64,000 nucleotides of DNA, taken from Lotus japonicus. Taxonomy: Eukaryota; Streptophyta; Magnoliopsida; Fabales; Fabaceae. The stretch spans positions 67,821,920 through 67,885,919 of the forward strand of contig NC_080043.1 in NCBI RefSeq assembly GCF_012489685.1. The letters are read 5' to 3'. The translations under genes were made by a program, and so were the position numbers. Below, one piece after another: positions 45,301 through 57,477 of the stretch (the first letter of the stretch is position 1; every line of letters begins with the position of its first letter). Under the pieces are notes generated by a model. It saw only the letters and a list, made by a program, of their open reading frames with translations. It was not told the origin of the DNA and did no database searches.

Positions 45301-48300
45301 ATCTGCTTTAATTCAATACCAACCTACCTACAAGCACTCTTTCCAGACACACAAAAAGAGTTAATGATAATCATATACCAACTTCGGTCATTATTAACTG
45401 TCCACGTAGAGAGAAAAAATAGTTTTTATTTTTATATATCTGTCCATTTAGGATTTCAAGAGAGCATTAATTAATGTTTTTATAAATAATGTCCTTCTGA
45501 GAAGAATAATGAGAGGCAAAATACATTTTAAAGGGCAAAATAGAAAAACTAATAAGACTTTCCCGATGTAACAAAAAAAAGAAAAACTAATAAGGTTTTA
45601 TTGAAAGTTAACAAAATTTATTGCATTCCTAGGCAGGACAATTAATAAGGAATGTGGGTAGTATATTTTCAACAGCTCTTAATTATTTTGCTCTCTTTGT
45701 ATTAAGGGTTGGGGCACCCCTTGTGCCCCTATTAATACAATCTTTTGGCTTACCAAAAAAAAACTCTTAATTATGAAAATTTAACTCACTGGTGCTACTA
45801 AAACTCATCTATCTTTATGAAATTAGCTCATACTTTTCATCCCATTATCTGACAAGTGTGCAATACCTTCAACAACCCTTCAAGCGTGTTTAGCTCCAAG
45901 TCAGCATAGATTTTTAATGGAGAAAGAAACATAATTAAATCCTTTGACAAAGTAATAGGTAGTTTATCTTTATCCCTATTTTTTATTTTATTTTTTAAAA
46001 ATCTATCTTTACCCCTATTTGTATATGAACCAATATAATTAATTTTAAAGTTTGTGATACATGGCATGCATTCTAAAAGTTTTTTTCCGACTAGGATTGA
46101 GTCTAATAAACTCCACTATTTAAGTCAATGCCATAACCTAAGGACACAAACTTTGAAGAAAACTAAGGACCTGCTTGATTTGAATAAACGTTTTCTATTA
46201 TCATTCGAAATAACAAAATGCCACCCTATTTATCTTTTAATCTTTATTTTAAAATAAATGTACAGAAAATGGTGAAATAGCATTTTTGTTTTCATTTTCA
46301 ACACATCTTTGAAACAAGAAACAAAGTGAAAACAAGGTAGCATTTTTGTAATTATTGGTAAAAAAAGGGAAACAAAAACATTTTCCCAAACCAAACAGCT
46401 CCTAACAAAAAAATAAGCACTGAGAAAAGAAAATTCCATAAAATAATGTAAGAAATAAAAACAAAGATAGAAGGAAGACTGCAATGCAAGTTAGGAAACA
46501 AATTTACCCAACAAGCCAATGGAAGATGGAACCATCATAGCTTCCACTAACAAAGTACTCTTCATGGAATGGATGCCAAGCCAAAGCTGACAGAATAGTT
46601 AAAAGTTAGTTACAAAGGTCATGCCACTCTATTATACGTGCAGAAGCATTAGAGAAAACAGTAAATATCCCAACAGTACTGGCAATATTACACAACCAAT
46701 CGCCCAAGAAAACATATTAAGTAAGCAACAATTCAGGAACTTTTTGCATGGATGTAGAATATGGCTTGTGCCAAGTGCCACTTATTATAACCATTTTAAG
46801 AAATGTCATCATTTCCCTATTTAGAAAATCAAAAGGTTGCATAACAATCTGAACATTGGTACACACTACAGCCAAAACTTCTAAGAAGAAAAACATCAAA
46901 GCAAGGTCACAATGTCACTGTGACATTGTTCAGGATATAATAATTTCAAGGAACTGTCTTTCTATTCCTATTTAAGCAAAAGGGCATGTCACTGACCAGT
47001 AACATCCTTCCGGTGTCCACGAAATGATTCAAGCTCCTTCATTGCTCTTATGTCATAAAGCTACAAATCCAAGGAGAGATATATGTATAATAAACCCAAA
47101 TAAAAATAAACAAAGCAGGATTAAGTCAAAGAACAAAGCAGGGAGGGGAGAATGATGAGCAAACAACTGAAAGTGACAAAGCAAGAACAAATCAAAGGAC
47201 CGAGCAATATGGAAAAATGATACAGTAAGATTGATTATTAGATAAGACCCAACTCATCCCTAAAAAACAGATGATCATCCAAATTACAAAAGACCTGCAA
47301 AAATGCTAATAAAGGGTCCACCAATTAGTGCTAAAAACTGGAGATATTCTAAATAATTGATTGATATTAACTTGATTCAGAAGTACAATATATGTATACA
47401 AGGTTTCCTAGTTCTAGTCAAACTAAATAGGGAAACTAACTAACAAACTATAACAATAAGATACTAAGGAATAATAACAGAATAAAACCAATCCTAACAC
47501 AGGTTTCTCAACAAATATCCTAGATCAATAATATCAACAAACTAAAACATATAACATATATCTCAACAAGTACCATGACAATAGTTACTGACCTTTACTA
47601 TTTGATCTTTTGAAGCTGTTAACACCCAGTTGCCGTTTTGATTCCATTTAACACAAAGCACAGTATTTTTGTGGCCATGACTGCATGACATGAATAAGTA
47701 TCAATAAACACAAACAGACTGTTGTAAATAAGGAATTAATATAAGAATTATTATTAGAAGATTATATTCAGTATTAGGAGATTTATTCTCTTATTAGGAG
47801 ATTGTGTACATAATTAGTTATTTCCTTATTTAGGATTAGTCTTCTTCTATATAATGTAATTACCCTTTGTATTCTGATTAAGAAGTAATAATACAATTTC
47901 TCCTACTTTCAAGTTGGTATCAGAGCTCCCGATCTTGGGAGTTCTGCTTCTGCGAAAAAAACCCTAGCCGTCTTATTACGACCCTTTTATCTGGTAACGT
48001 TTCCTGTTTTGCCACTGTTGGCTTATACCGTTTGGAGGCCTGTGCTCTTCATCACCGGCCTGCCATCCTCTGTTCGTTACTCCGATTGCACAGAGAGGGT
48101 TCCCCGTGCCTTTTGGTCTTGTTCTGAGGGTCCTTTCCTCACTTTGTTGGTGTTTTTTCTTGAGAAGCCTTTGGTTCTTCCATTCAAGGAGAGTGCAATC
48201 TTCTCTGTTTCTGTTATTTTTCCTCTTGTTTCCCTTCTACAGTAACATCTCTCAGTATGTCTGGAGACGAGATTCCCATACCTAAGGAGAAACTCACTTC

Positions 48301-51300
48301 TGGAGTGAAAGTCTCTCTTCCACCTTTGACCCACAAAGATCTCCCGGTATTACAAGGTTCCTTTCGCTTGGATGGGCGCAACTACCTCCAATGGTCTGAG
48401 CTCATCCGTCACACTCTCATAAGTCGCAAGAAAATCAGTTATATTGAAGAAAAAGCCCCTGCTGAAACTGATCCACAATATGACACATGGCGTGAAGAGA
48501 ATTCTCTTATTATGACCTGGTTTTGGTACTCCATGATTCCGGAAATTAGCCGGAATTATATGTTTTTCCCTACTGCTAAGGAGATTTGGAATAATCTGGC
48601 ACAGGCATATTCTAAGAAACAAGATCTCTCAGCTTGTTATGAATTGGAAAATAAAGTTTTCAATTCTAAGCAAGGAACTCTCTCCGTGACAGATTACTAT
48701 GGGACCTTGAATGGTCTATGGATTGAATTAGATCAGTATCAAAATCTGAAGATGAAGTGTGATGCTGACTCCACAACATTGAATAAATTTATTGAAAAAG
48801 CGCGAATCTTTAAGTTTCTCTCTGGGCTTAACTCTGAATTTGATCCGATTCGGGTCCAAGTTTTGGGTAAAGAGCAACTCCCTTCTCTCTCAGAGGTGTT
48901 CTTTATAGTTCGTGGTGAAGAAACTAGGAGGACAGTGATGGTGGAAGACAAATCAGTTGATGGTTCAGCCTTAGCCTCTGGAAAGGGTCCCATAAAAGGA
49001 TCCACCTCTTCCGGACACCCTAACCGTGATGATCGCCCCAACCGTGATGATCGCTTCAACCGTGATGATCTCTTCAACCGTGATGATCGTTGCACTTACT
49101 GTAAGAGGTCTGGTCACACCAAAGAGTACTGTTTCAAACTTTATGGAAGGGAAAACGTCCTTAGACGTATGAGGGGGTCCAAAGGTGCTCCGCAGAGGCG
49201 CGCAAATCACACAACTTCTGACATGGAAAATGATGGTGAAGTCCCACCTGTACCACCAGCAGAAGATGTCCCTAGCCTTAGCAAAGTAGAATTGGAGCGT
49301 CTGAGAGCTTTTATGGACTCATTGAGTAAGCCCTCTGGTTCTTGTTCTCTCACAATGACTGGTAAGAGTTCTACCTTCTTATCTCTTAATGCTTTGAGTA
49401 CTGAAAATGACTGGATTATTGACTCTGGTGCTACAGATCATATGACACCTCACCCCTCACATTTATCTTCTTATTCCACTTACCCTGAAAAACACTATAT
49501 CACTGTTGCTAATGGATCCCAAAACCAGATTACGGGAAGTGGTAATATTCACCTTAGTCCATCTCTTCCCTTAAAGCATGTGCTTCATGTCCCAAAGCTT
49601 TCTAACAATCTTTTGTCCATCCATAAACTCACTCGAGACTTGAACTGTGCTGTAACCTTTTTCCACTCACATGGTGTTTTTCAGGATCTTGCCATGGGAC
49701 AGATAATTGGGATTGCTAAGGAACAGGACGGGTTATACTGTCTGCGGCACGAGGAAAGCAAGTGTCATCAGACGAGTTCAGAGTCTTGGAATACTTCTCA
49801 AATATGGTTGCGGCACAAGCGTCTTGGGCATCCTCCTTTTAGTATTCTTAGGACCATGTTTCCCCATTTATTTTCAAAAGTGTCAGTCGAATCTTTTCAT
49901 TGTGATGTTTGTCAGTTTTCTAAGCATCATCGTTCAACTTTTCTTCCTAGTAATAATAAATGTGCTCAACCTTTTGATCTTGTTCACTCTGATGTGTGGG
50001 GACCTTCGTCCATTTCTAATGTTTCTGGTGCAAAATGGTTTGTTACTTTTATTGATGATTGTACTCGGATTACATGGGTTTTTCTTATGAAAGATAAGTC
50101 TGAGGTGTTTCAATTATTTGTTAACTTTTTCCACATGATTAGAACACAGTTTGGGAAACCTATTAAGAGGTTAAGGTCAGACAATGGGAAAGAGTATGTT
50201 AACAAGAATTTTTCTGAATTTCTTACAAAAAATGGTGTGGTTCATGAGTTGACTTGTGTTGACACCCCACAACAAAATGGGGTTGCTGAAAGGAAAAATC
50301 GTCATCTTCTTGAAATCACTCGAGCTTTACTCTTTCAAATGAATGTTCCTAAGTTTTATTGGGGGGAAGCTGTCTTGACTGCTGCTTATTTAATTAATAG
50401 GTTACCTTCTAGGGTTTTATCTAGTGTTAGTCCTGTGCAGGTTATGACTAGCTTCTTTCCGTCTGTGCCCATTAAGTCAGGTCTTCAAAGTCGTGTATTT
50501 GGTTGTTCCGCCTTTGTCCATGTTCACGGTCATCATCGGGGTAAGTTAGATCCTCGGGCTATTAAGTGCATCTTTATAGGATATGCCTCAGATAAAAAGG
50601 GCTACAAGTGTTATCATCCTCCTAGTCGTCGTGTCTATATATCCATGGATGTTACTTTTCAAGAATCAGAGTCTTTTTATCCCAATCCTCTGCTTCAGGG
50701 GGGGAATACTCAGGAAGTTGAGTCTCCAGAATTGTCTGTTATTCCTCTTCTACAGGATCCCTTGATGCCTTCCTCTATTCCTATCACTGAGGACAGTGAT
50801 GATGATGACAATGGTCCTGAACTAGTACCAAATCAGAATGATGACAATGGTCCTGAACTAGTACCAGATGAGAATGATGACAATGGTTCTGAAGTAGTAC
50901 CAGATCAGAATAATGTTGACAGGTTCAGGATAAAGTACCAGCGGAAAGTAAAACCCGTCCTGATCCAACAACAAGTCCAATCGTCTGATCCTGAGGTAAG
51001 TGTTGCGAACCCTGAGCCTAGTAATTCCTATGAGCATAACCTTGATGACTTACCTATTGCCTTACGAAAAGGAAAACGTTCTTGTGCCAAGTACCCTATA
51101 TCCCAGTTTGTGTCTACTCAAAATCTTTCTGTGCAGCATCAGAGTTTTATTTCAGCTATTGACTCTATTAGAGTCCCTACATCAGTACAAGAAGCATTAA
51201 AAGATAAGAACTGGATTCAAGCCATGAATGAAGAGATGCATGCACTGGACAAAAATGGAACTTGGGAGATTGTTGAGAAGCCAAATGACAAGAGGACAGT

Positions 51301-54300
51301 AGGTTGCAGGTGGATTTATACCGTGAAGTACCGATCTGATGGCACACTTGACAGGTATAAGGCGAGGCTAGTTGCAAAGGGATACACCCAGACCTATGGA
51401 ATTGATTATGAAGAGACATTTGCTCCGGTAGCAAAAATGAACACTGTAAGGATCATTCTTTCCTTAGCAGCTCATTTTGATTGGGAGTTGCAACAGTTTG
51501 ATGTTAAAAATGCTTTCTTGCATGGAGATTTGGAGAAAGAGGTGTATATGGAGATTCCACCGGGGTATGACCCTACTTCAGGAAGAAATAAGGTGTGCAA
51601 ACTGAAGAAGGCCCTATATGGGCTCAAACAGTCACCCCGAGCTTGGTTTGGGAGATTCACTAATGCTATGGTGTCTCTGGGTTATAAACAAAGCCAAGGT
51701 GATCATACCCTCTTTATCAAACATACTCAAAATGGTAAACTCACTCTTCTGTTAGTCTATGTAGACGATATGATCATTGCAGGTAATGATGAACTTGAGA
51801 AGCAGAATCTGAGGAAACAGTTGGCAGCCCAATTTGAAATGAAGGATCTTAGAAAACTGAAATATTTCCTAGGTATGGAGGTGGCATACTCGAAGCAAGG
51901 GATTTTCATATCTCAAAGAAAGTATGTCCTTGATCTTCTCAAAGAGACTGGTAAATTGGGTTGTAAGCCCATTGGAGTGCCTATAGAGCAAAACCACAAG
52001 ATTGGAAGTAGTGAGGAGGACCTTAGGGTTGATAAGGCTCAATATCAGAGACTTGTGGGGAAGCTCATTTATCTATCTCACACTAGGCCTGACATAGCTT
52101 ATCCTGTTAGTGTTGTCAGTCAATTCATGCATGACCCACAGGAGAGACACTTACAGGCTGTGGATAGAATCTTGCAGTATCTGAAGGCAAGTCCAGGGAG
52201 AGGTCTGCTGTTCAAGAAGAGTGAGCAGTTGTCTATGGAGGTTTATACTGATGCAGATTATGCAGGGTCAATTGTTGACAGGAGATCCACTACAGGATAT
52301 TGTATGTTCTTGGGTGGAAATTTAGTTACATGGAGGAGCAAGAAGTAGAATGTAGTTGCTAGATCAAGCGCAGAGGCAGAGTTTAGAGCCATGGCTCAAG
52401 GAGTTTGTGAACTGTTGTGGATGAAGATCATACTGGATGATTTGAAAATAAAGTATGAAGCTCCCATGAGACTCTTCTGTGATAATAAATCTGCCATTAG
52501 TATTGCTCATAATCCAGTCCAACACGACAGAACAAAGCACATAGAGATAGACCGGCACTTCATCAAAGAGAAATTGGATAGTGGTCTAATATCTACACAG
52601 TATGTCCCCTCAGGACTTCAGTTGGCTGATGTGCTCACCAAAGGACTTCCCTTGGAGCGGTTTCGAGAGCTTACTTGCAAGCTGGGAATGATAGATATTC
52701 ATTCACCAGCTTGAGGGGGGGTGTTGTAAATAAGGAATTAATATAAGAATTATTATTAGAAGATTATATTCAGTATTAGGAGATTTATTCTCTTATTAGG
52801 AGATTGTGTACATAATTAGTTATTTCCTTATTTAGGATTAGTCTTCTTCTATATAATGTAATTACCCTTTGTATTCTGATTAAGAAGTAATAATACAATT
52901 TCTCCTACTTTCAAGTCAGACAAATGAAAGAATGAACATCAACACTTAAGTTTACACTCACAATGAGCAAAGCTCCCTCCCTGATTTGGCATCCCAAAGT
53001 TTCACAAGATTGTCCTTCCCACCTGTATTGTGAAAACCACATGGGATATATATCACACATTATTGAATTTCACCACCATAGGAAATTTCATACAGCATAA
53101 TCAAAACACCTGATACTAATAGAGATTTTGAAGGATGCCAGTCAACACTCTTCACATCCCAACCATGGCCTGGCTGAGTTCAAATTCACAAAGATAACTA
53201 GGTTAGTTCATAAATATGGAAAAAAGAATGATAAAAAGTATAAGCACATAAAATATATTCTAGGACTTTGAAAATTTAAAACCAGGAAGTGATTTTCTTA
53301 AAAAAAAAACATGAATAATCACATCAAATCCATTGGCTGTAAATCAACAGTAATAACAGTAAATTCTAGGGTAATAATTGATTGTTCAGGAAAATAGGAA
53401 GATTTGAAACTTTATACAACAATCTTAGTCATTACAAAAGACGTGACAGTGACATAATAATAAGTAGGATAGATAATAGAAAGGAACCTGTTCTCATATC
53501 TGGTCCGCCCAGATTAGAGACAGGAAACCCATTCTTGTATCTGGTCCATCCAAAGCACATTACCAGTTAATGAAGACTCTTCTTGACAGCGTGCAAAGTC
53601 CCAAACTTTAACAGTGGTATCATCAGAGCACGAACAGAACTTCAAATCTGTCCTACAGAAACTGTTTATCGAAGAGTTACAGCATCTTTCATCTACAGCA
53701 TCCTATAATTTCATGAATAACATTTTCAAATAAAATATCTACCTTAAGTCACGGACAGATTCTTTATGAGCAGATTTGTTAGCTTTGACATTATTCATGT
53801 TGTTCTGCCAATACCTGGAAACATGACCCACAAATACAAATACATCTAATTAGATATGAGCCTTTGAAAATCAAAACCTATTTGCATATGCACTGTGAAG
53901 CTTATAAGACACCATACATAATACTAAACTATATATTTACTTTATTGCACCGCCATCATCACCGGAGACCATCCAGTTGTCATTGTGACTCCAGACCATG
54001 GATCTGATTGCTTGATCATGAGCCTGCATATGTTTCAAAGTCCACCTTTAATTTTTATATTCTTAAGCTGCTGCTGACTGCAATAATAATGCCAGGACAT
54101 CATTAAAGCTACGTACCTGAAGGATCATTTCAAAATTAAAAGACTGTCCATTCCAAAGAGTGAATTCACCAGTCTGTGAGCCAGTAATAAGACGCCGGCC
54201 TGTTGGAGTCCACTATTTTTAAAAAATAAACAGTAAAGTAGCATCACAAAGTCAGTCAAATGTAATCCAGTGCCATATTCAAAAAATAAAAAATGCAGGG

Positions 54301-56888
54301 CTATCATCTTCCTAAACTAATTTAAGGACCTTATAAAAACAAATGGCCCAGCTTCAACTTAATTTAATATAGCATTTCAAAGTTCTCCCAATAACAAGAT
54401 CCAATAAAACAACACAACCATATGTCGGATGATATATTATATAAAGCAATTAAAAAATTGGCTAAAGAAAGCAGGCAGATTGCAACTTGTAACAATAGCC
54501 TACACCATAAATTTTAAGGGCAATATGTCAAAGAGACATCAACATGTAAATACAAAATAGTATCTTGAGCAAATGTGTGGTTCTGAAATCACTACAACTA
54601 CATGAAATAACACCACTAGAAACACTCGAAATTAGAAGTTCAACTTGCTTGACAAGAAAACACCGAACCAAGGAAATCACTTTACATGCTTTTAAAAAGA
54701 ACATACAGTTTTAAATATATCCGAATTATAAAACAAGTTTACTGGAGATCTATTTTGTTTTACATGTGTTGAACAAAAAACAGCAGAATTTTTTTTGATT
54801 AGTATACAAAGTTGAAAACATTGAAGTGTTGTCAAATAGCAGTTATAGCTATAGCGTAGCACTCTGAGGGCTCACTGCTATTCCACTATTTTCTGCTATG
54901 AGGACAGTAGCAGATTTTTGGCTTTCCGCTATTTTCCGTAATCCGCGATTAACAACACTGCAATGAACATACTACTATAAAAAATCACTTTCCCAGTATA
55001 AAAAAATCATATCAAATGAGAAGTAGCATTTGTTTAGAAATTCTGGACAATTTAAGCAGAAAACATCCAGCTGTAAATCTGTAACTGATGATCAGCATAA
55101 CATATGCAATCACAACATTGCAATCTAACTTACAAGAACACGATTAATAGGGCATCGATTTTTATTCAGAGATGTATGAACAAATTTAGCAGCAAAGCTA
55201 GTGGATGGATTGTCTGGATAGCCCGCTGCTGGCAACATCTGCAAGAAGAATAGCATAAAGTTATAATATAATAAATAAGTTGATCATTGCAATAAAAATT
55301 CTTAAAATTGACCAATTTATGTTATAGGAATAAAGGAAAAGACCATACAAACTTATTGCTAGAAATATAATATCAATATCATTCATGTGGCTTCATCTAT
55401 AATCTTATTATGACTCAATGTGTAGAGTTTGAAAGTTAATGCCCCCATTCCTATAATTCTAATAATAAGTTGAATTTCAGTACAAGACAAGTGAGCATGT
55501 TCATTATCAACCCTTCAAGCCCAAAGGGCTTTGCAAGTTACTAAGGGGCCATGTTAGAGAAACAATATAATAAACATCCATGTATCTTCAACTAAAGGTT
55601 TATTAATGATACTTAAAATAAATAGAAAGTACAAAAAGAAAACTCACATCAATTGCGGCTGCCGTCGTAGGTTGCAGTACAGTCCTATCACTCGAATCAT
55701 GCTGCCACATACGAATCTGAAAGCAGATACATATTACCCATCAATTTCCAAGAGGGAATACATACAGATCGAGATAAACAGGCCAAAAATCATTTTTCAA
55801 ATTAGCTACGATAATATGAATAAAGTAGTAACCATTACCTGCATGTAACGCACAACTGTGCTCGTATAATCAACTGCCTTCCTTTGAGTATGCTTTCTCA
55901 TCCTTTTTGCACCATGGCTATCACTATGAACTGTAAAACCATTCATTGTTAAATTAGAATATTCACCAGAATCATAAACCATATATTTTCAATGAATTAT
56001 CAAAACTAAAAGAAAATGAAGATATACAGATTTAATGCCTTGAACAGAGTAGACATTTTTCTATCATTTAACCATCTTGTATAGTAGAGAACACAATAGT
56101 CTAACATTTTGTCTGGTACAATTTTCCTTTGTGCTTGAGATGCATCTTGTTATCACAAATTATCCCAAAACCATTTCTCTATTTCATTCGCACAGTTTGA
56201 TTCATAACATTAAATTCACCCTTAACCATCTTATTACTTTGTAAGGTAGATCTAATACAATTAAACTCCCAAAATGTAACAAAAATCGATGCCCAAAGTT
56301 CACGTCTAAAACATTGCTAACCATATCTTAATAATCACATCCCATATAATCCATTTCCCTCCTAATTAACTGAATACCATTCGATCCCAAATTTTCTTGG
56401 ATTTATCCAGTGCACGCATTATTTAGTCCAAAACAACGTACGCACACCAACACTAGCACCACATTATTGGGGTTTATCCAGCAATATAAGAAATCACACC
56501 AACCGACGATACCCACGAAAAATCAAGAACAAGCAAGTATTCCCATTCAACTAAATTAAATGCAATTCGCTCGCTAATAACAACAACAATAAGAATCAGC
56601 AATTGCACGAAGCAGAAAACCCAAACCATCGTAATGGGGAGGAGGGGGGCCACCGGGACCGGGGTGGTGAAACTCCGGTGCGAGGTTTGTGGAGGATGCA
56701 GATGGCTGACGCATCATTGGCGGCGGATGAGGTTGCTGCGGCGGTGGAGGCGGCGGTCCACGGTGAAATTCTGGACCGGGCTGCTGATGGTGAAAATGCT
56801 GCGGTTGTTGTTGCTGCTGGAACTGGTGCTGGTGCTGCTGATGCTGATGCTGCTGGTGCTGGGGGTTATGAGGGTCATTGTACATCAT
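42378..56888 (-). CDS. FY: FY: WD40 polyadenylation factor and flowering-time protein
   Basis: Eighteen exons join in frame, giving 734 residues: 56627-56888, 55839-55930, 55648-55716, 55134-55238, 54117-54212, 53941-54023, 53743-53814, 53564-53661, 53110-53169, 52962-53022, 47593-47680, 46997-47060, 46508-46586, 44998-45087, 43997-44082, 43173-43678, 42696-42929, 42378-42437. The N-terminus is rich in Gln, His and Pro. It is followed by [20 protein letters not shown] and seven WD40-type repeats (for example VKVWDF, VKLWDA, TKFWCR), then a Pro/Gln-rich tail with a [10 protein letters not shown] motif. FY (Pfs2/WDR33 homologue) belongs to the nuclear mRNA 3'-end processing complex. In Arabidopsis its PPLP motifs bind the WW domain of FCA to repress FLC. 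No lesion is seen. Intron 10 carries a copia element. Confidence 0.95.
44672..44892 (+). mobile_element. Probable solo LTR in FY intron 14
   Basis: A 221-base segment starting TGTTAGACACCC and ending TTCCTATCA, with a CCTATAAATAGAG promoter-like box near 44757. The flanks are ATGTG and ATGTA (4 of 5 matching). The right end overlaps an inverted repeat, TTCTACATTG/CAATGTAGAA, which makes the boundary uncertain. This composition is typical of a short copia LTR. Confidence 0.45.
45687..45763 (+). mobile_element. 5'-truncated LINE tail in an FY intron
   Basis: A 77-base insertion ending in a run of A residues, flanked by a perfect 11-base target duplication, CTCTTAATTAT (45676-45686 and 45764-45774). 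The body (GGGTTGGGGCACCCCTTGTG, then TTAATACAATCTTTTGGCTT) resembles the 3' end of plant L1 LINEs. It lies in intron 13 of FY in the antisense direction. Confidence 0.8.
47720..47914 (+). repeat. 5' LTR of copia element
   Basis: 195 bases from TGTTGTAAAT to CTTTCAAGT. The target duplication fixes the end at AAGT rather than the usual CA. An alternative end at TTTCA (47911) would leave three extra bases between the right LTR and the duplication. Confidence 0.9.
47915..47926 (+). other. Primer-binding site
   Basis: TGGTATCAGAGC, complementary to the 3' end of initiator tRNA-Met. It primes minus-strand DNA synthesis in plant copia elements and directly abuts the LTR. Confidence 0.9.
48257..52714 (+). 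CDS. Copia gag-pol polyprotein, one in-frame stop
   Basis: The frame opens at 48257 and runs 1363 codons to a TAG at 52346-52348; the same frame then continues 121 codons to the stop at 52712-52714. Domain order is copia type: gag with [13 protein letters not shown]; zinc knuckle [14 protein letters not shown] (about residue 279); protease [10 protein letters not shown] (about 387); GAG-pre-integrase [10 protein letters not shown]; integrase with Asp, Asp and Glu in [15 protein letters not shown] and VAERKNR; reverse transcriptase with LLVYVDDM (about 1168); RNase H from VYTDADYAG. The stop falls inside RNase H, so this copy is probably not self-sufficient. Two sets of short tandem repeats lie in the coding region. 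No host function. Confidence 0.93.
49019..49088 (+). repeat. In-frame NRDD repeats before the zinc knuckle
   Basis: Four tandem copies of an 18-base unit with core AACCGTGATGATCGC, encoding NRDDR(P/F) variants, directly before the CCHC motif of the copia gag. Confidence 0.85.
50807..50914 (+). repeat. 36-base tandem repeat in the pol linker
   Basis: Three in-frame copies of a 36-base unit ([12 protein letters not shown] and variants) in the acidic linker between integrase and reverse transcriptase. Confidence 0.85.
52711..52721 (+). other. Polypurine tract
   Basis: TTGAGGGGGGG, directly before the right LTR. It overlaps the stop codon of the polyprotein and is the plus-strand primer site. 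Confidence 0.85.
52722..52916 (+). repeat. 3' LTR of copia element
   Basis: 195 bases, read as identical to the 5' LTR, preceded by the polypurine tract and followed by the CAGAC duplication. Confidence 0.9.
54826..54958. mobile_element. MITE-like element in FY intron 4
   Basis: A 133-base segment with inverted ends GTGTTGT and ACAACAC and repeated AGC/GCT-rich motifs (TAGCAGTTATAGCTATAGCG). Candidate flanking duplications ACATTGAA and GCAATGAA match at 6 of 8 bases if one base of slack is allowed. The style fits a small hAT-type MITE. Confidence 0.4.
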
Positions 56889-57477
56889 TGCGATTGGAGT
56901 GAAGTGGAGGAATGAGGAGGAACTGGTCTAGATTTGAAATTCCAGGGGAGAGGAGAAAACCCTAAACCCCAAAATTTGGTGGGGATAAAGAGCACAACGA
57001 GAAGTGGAGCGGGAAAGAGAAAGAGTGGGGAGTAAAAGCAGAACGGTGACGTTTTTGGTTGGACTAAAGGGTTGATTGAAAAATATGATTTCACTCCACT
57101 AAAATGAGAAAATAACTTATGGTAAATTAAGGGACATGTAGCGGTGGGGAGGTCCAGGGATCAATTACCGGTGGGTGGAATTTATTTTTTCGACGTAAAA
57201 AAAATCATCACAATCACTAATAATAGTAATTAGAAGGATTTGGGCGTACGACGCTAAAGGATTAGCGCGCCGCCGCTGCCTGACTGTCTAGGATCCTAAG
57301 CCCAACTATGGATTTTCTTGGCGTTAATAACCTAACCTGTTTTTTTGGATCCTTGCATGCATATATGTTGAACCCTGACCTTGGTGGTGTTGTGAGCGAG
57401 TTGCACACTTGAGTGTGTTGTAGCCTTTTATGTTTGTGTCTTGTTTCTTTGCTTGTGTTTCTTCCCTGGACAACAGC
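56889..57477. other. FY promoter and 5' leader region
   Basis: Immediately upstream of the FY start. It presumably contains the 5' untranslated region (purine-rich stretch 56990-57045 on the plus strand) and promoter. No discrete element is called. Toward 57350 the leader of the neighbouring LINE relic may begin. Confidence 0.4.

Larger units (their letters stand above)
47720..52916 (+). mobile_element. Young Ty1/copia retrotransposon in FY intron 10
   Basis: A full element of 5197 bases with two LTRs of 195 bases that I read as identical, a primer-binding site complementary to initiator tRNA-Met (TGGTATCAGAGC) directly after the left LTR, one long gag-pol frame and a polypurine tract (GAGGGGGGG) before the right LTR. 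A perfect target duplication, CAGAC, lies at 47715-47719 and 52917-52921. Identical LTRs indicate a very recent insertion. It is antisense to FY and fully inside an intron, so the FY reading frame is not touched. Confidence 0.95.
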
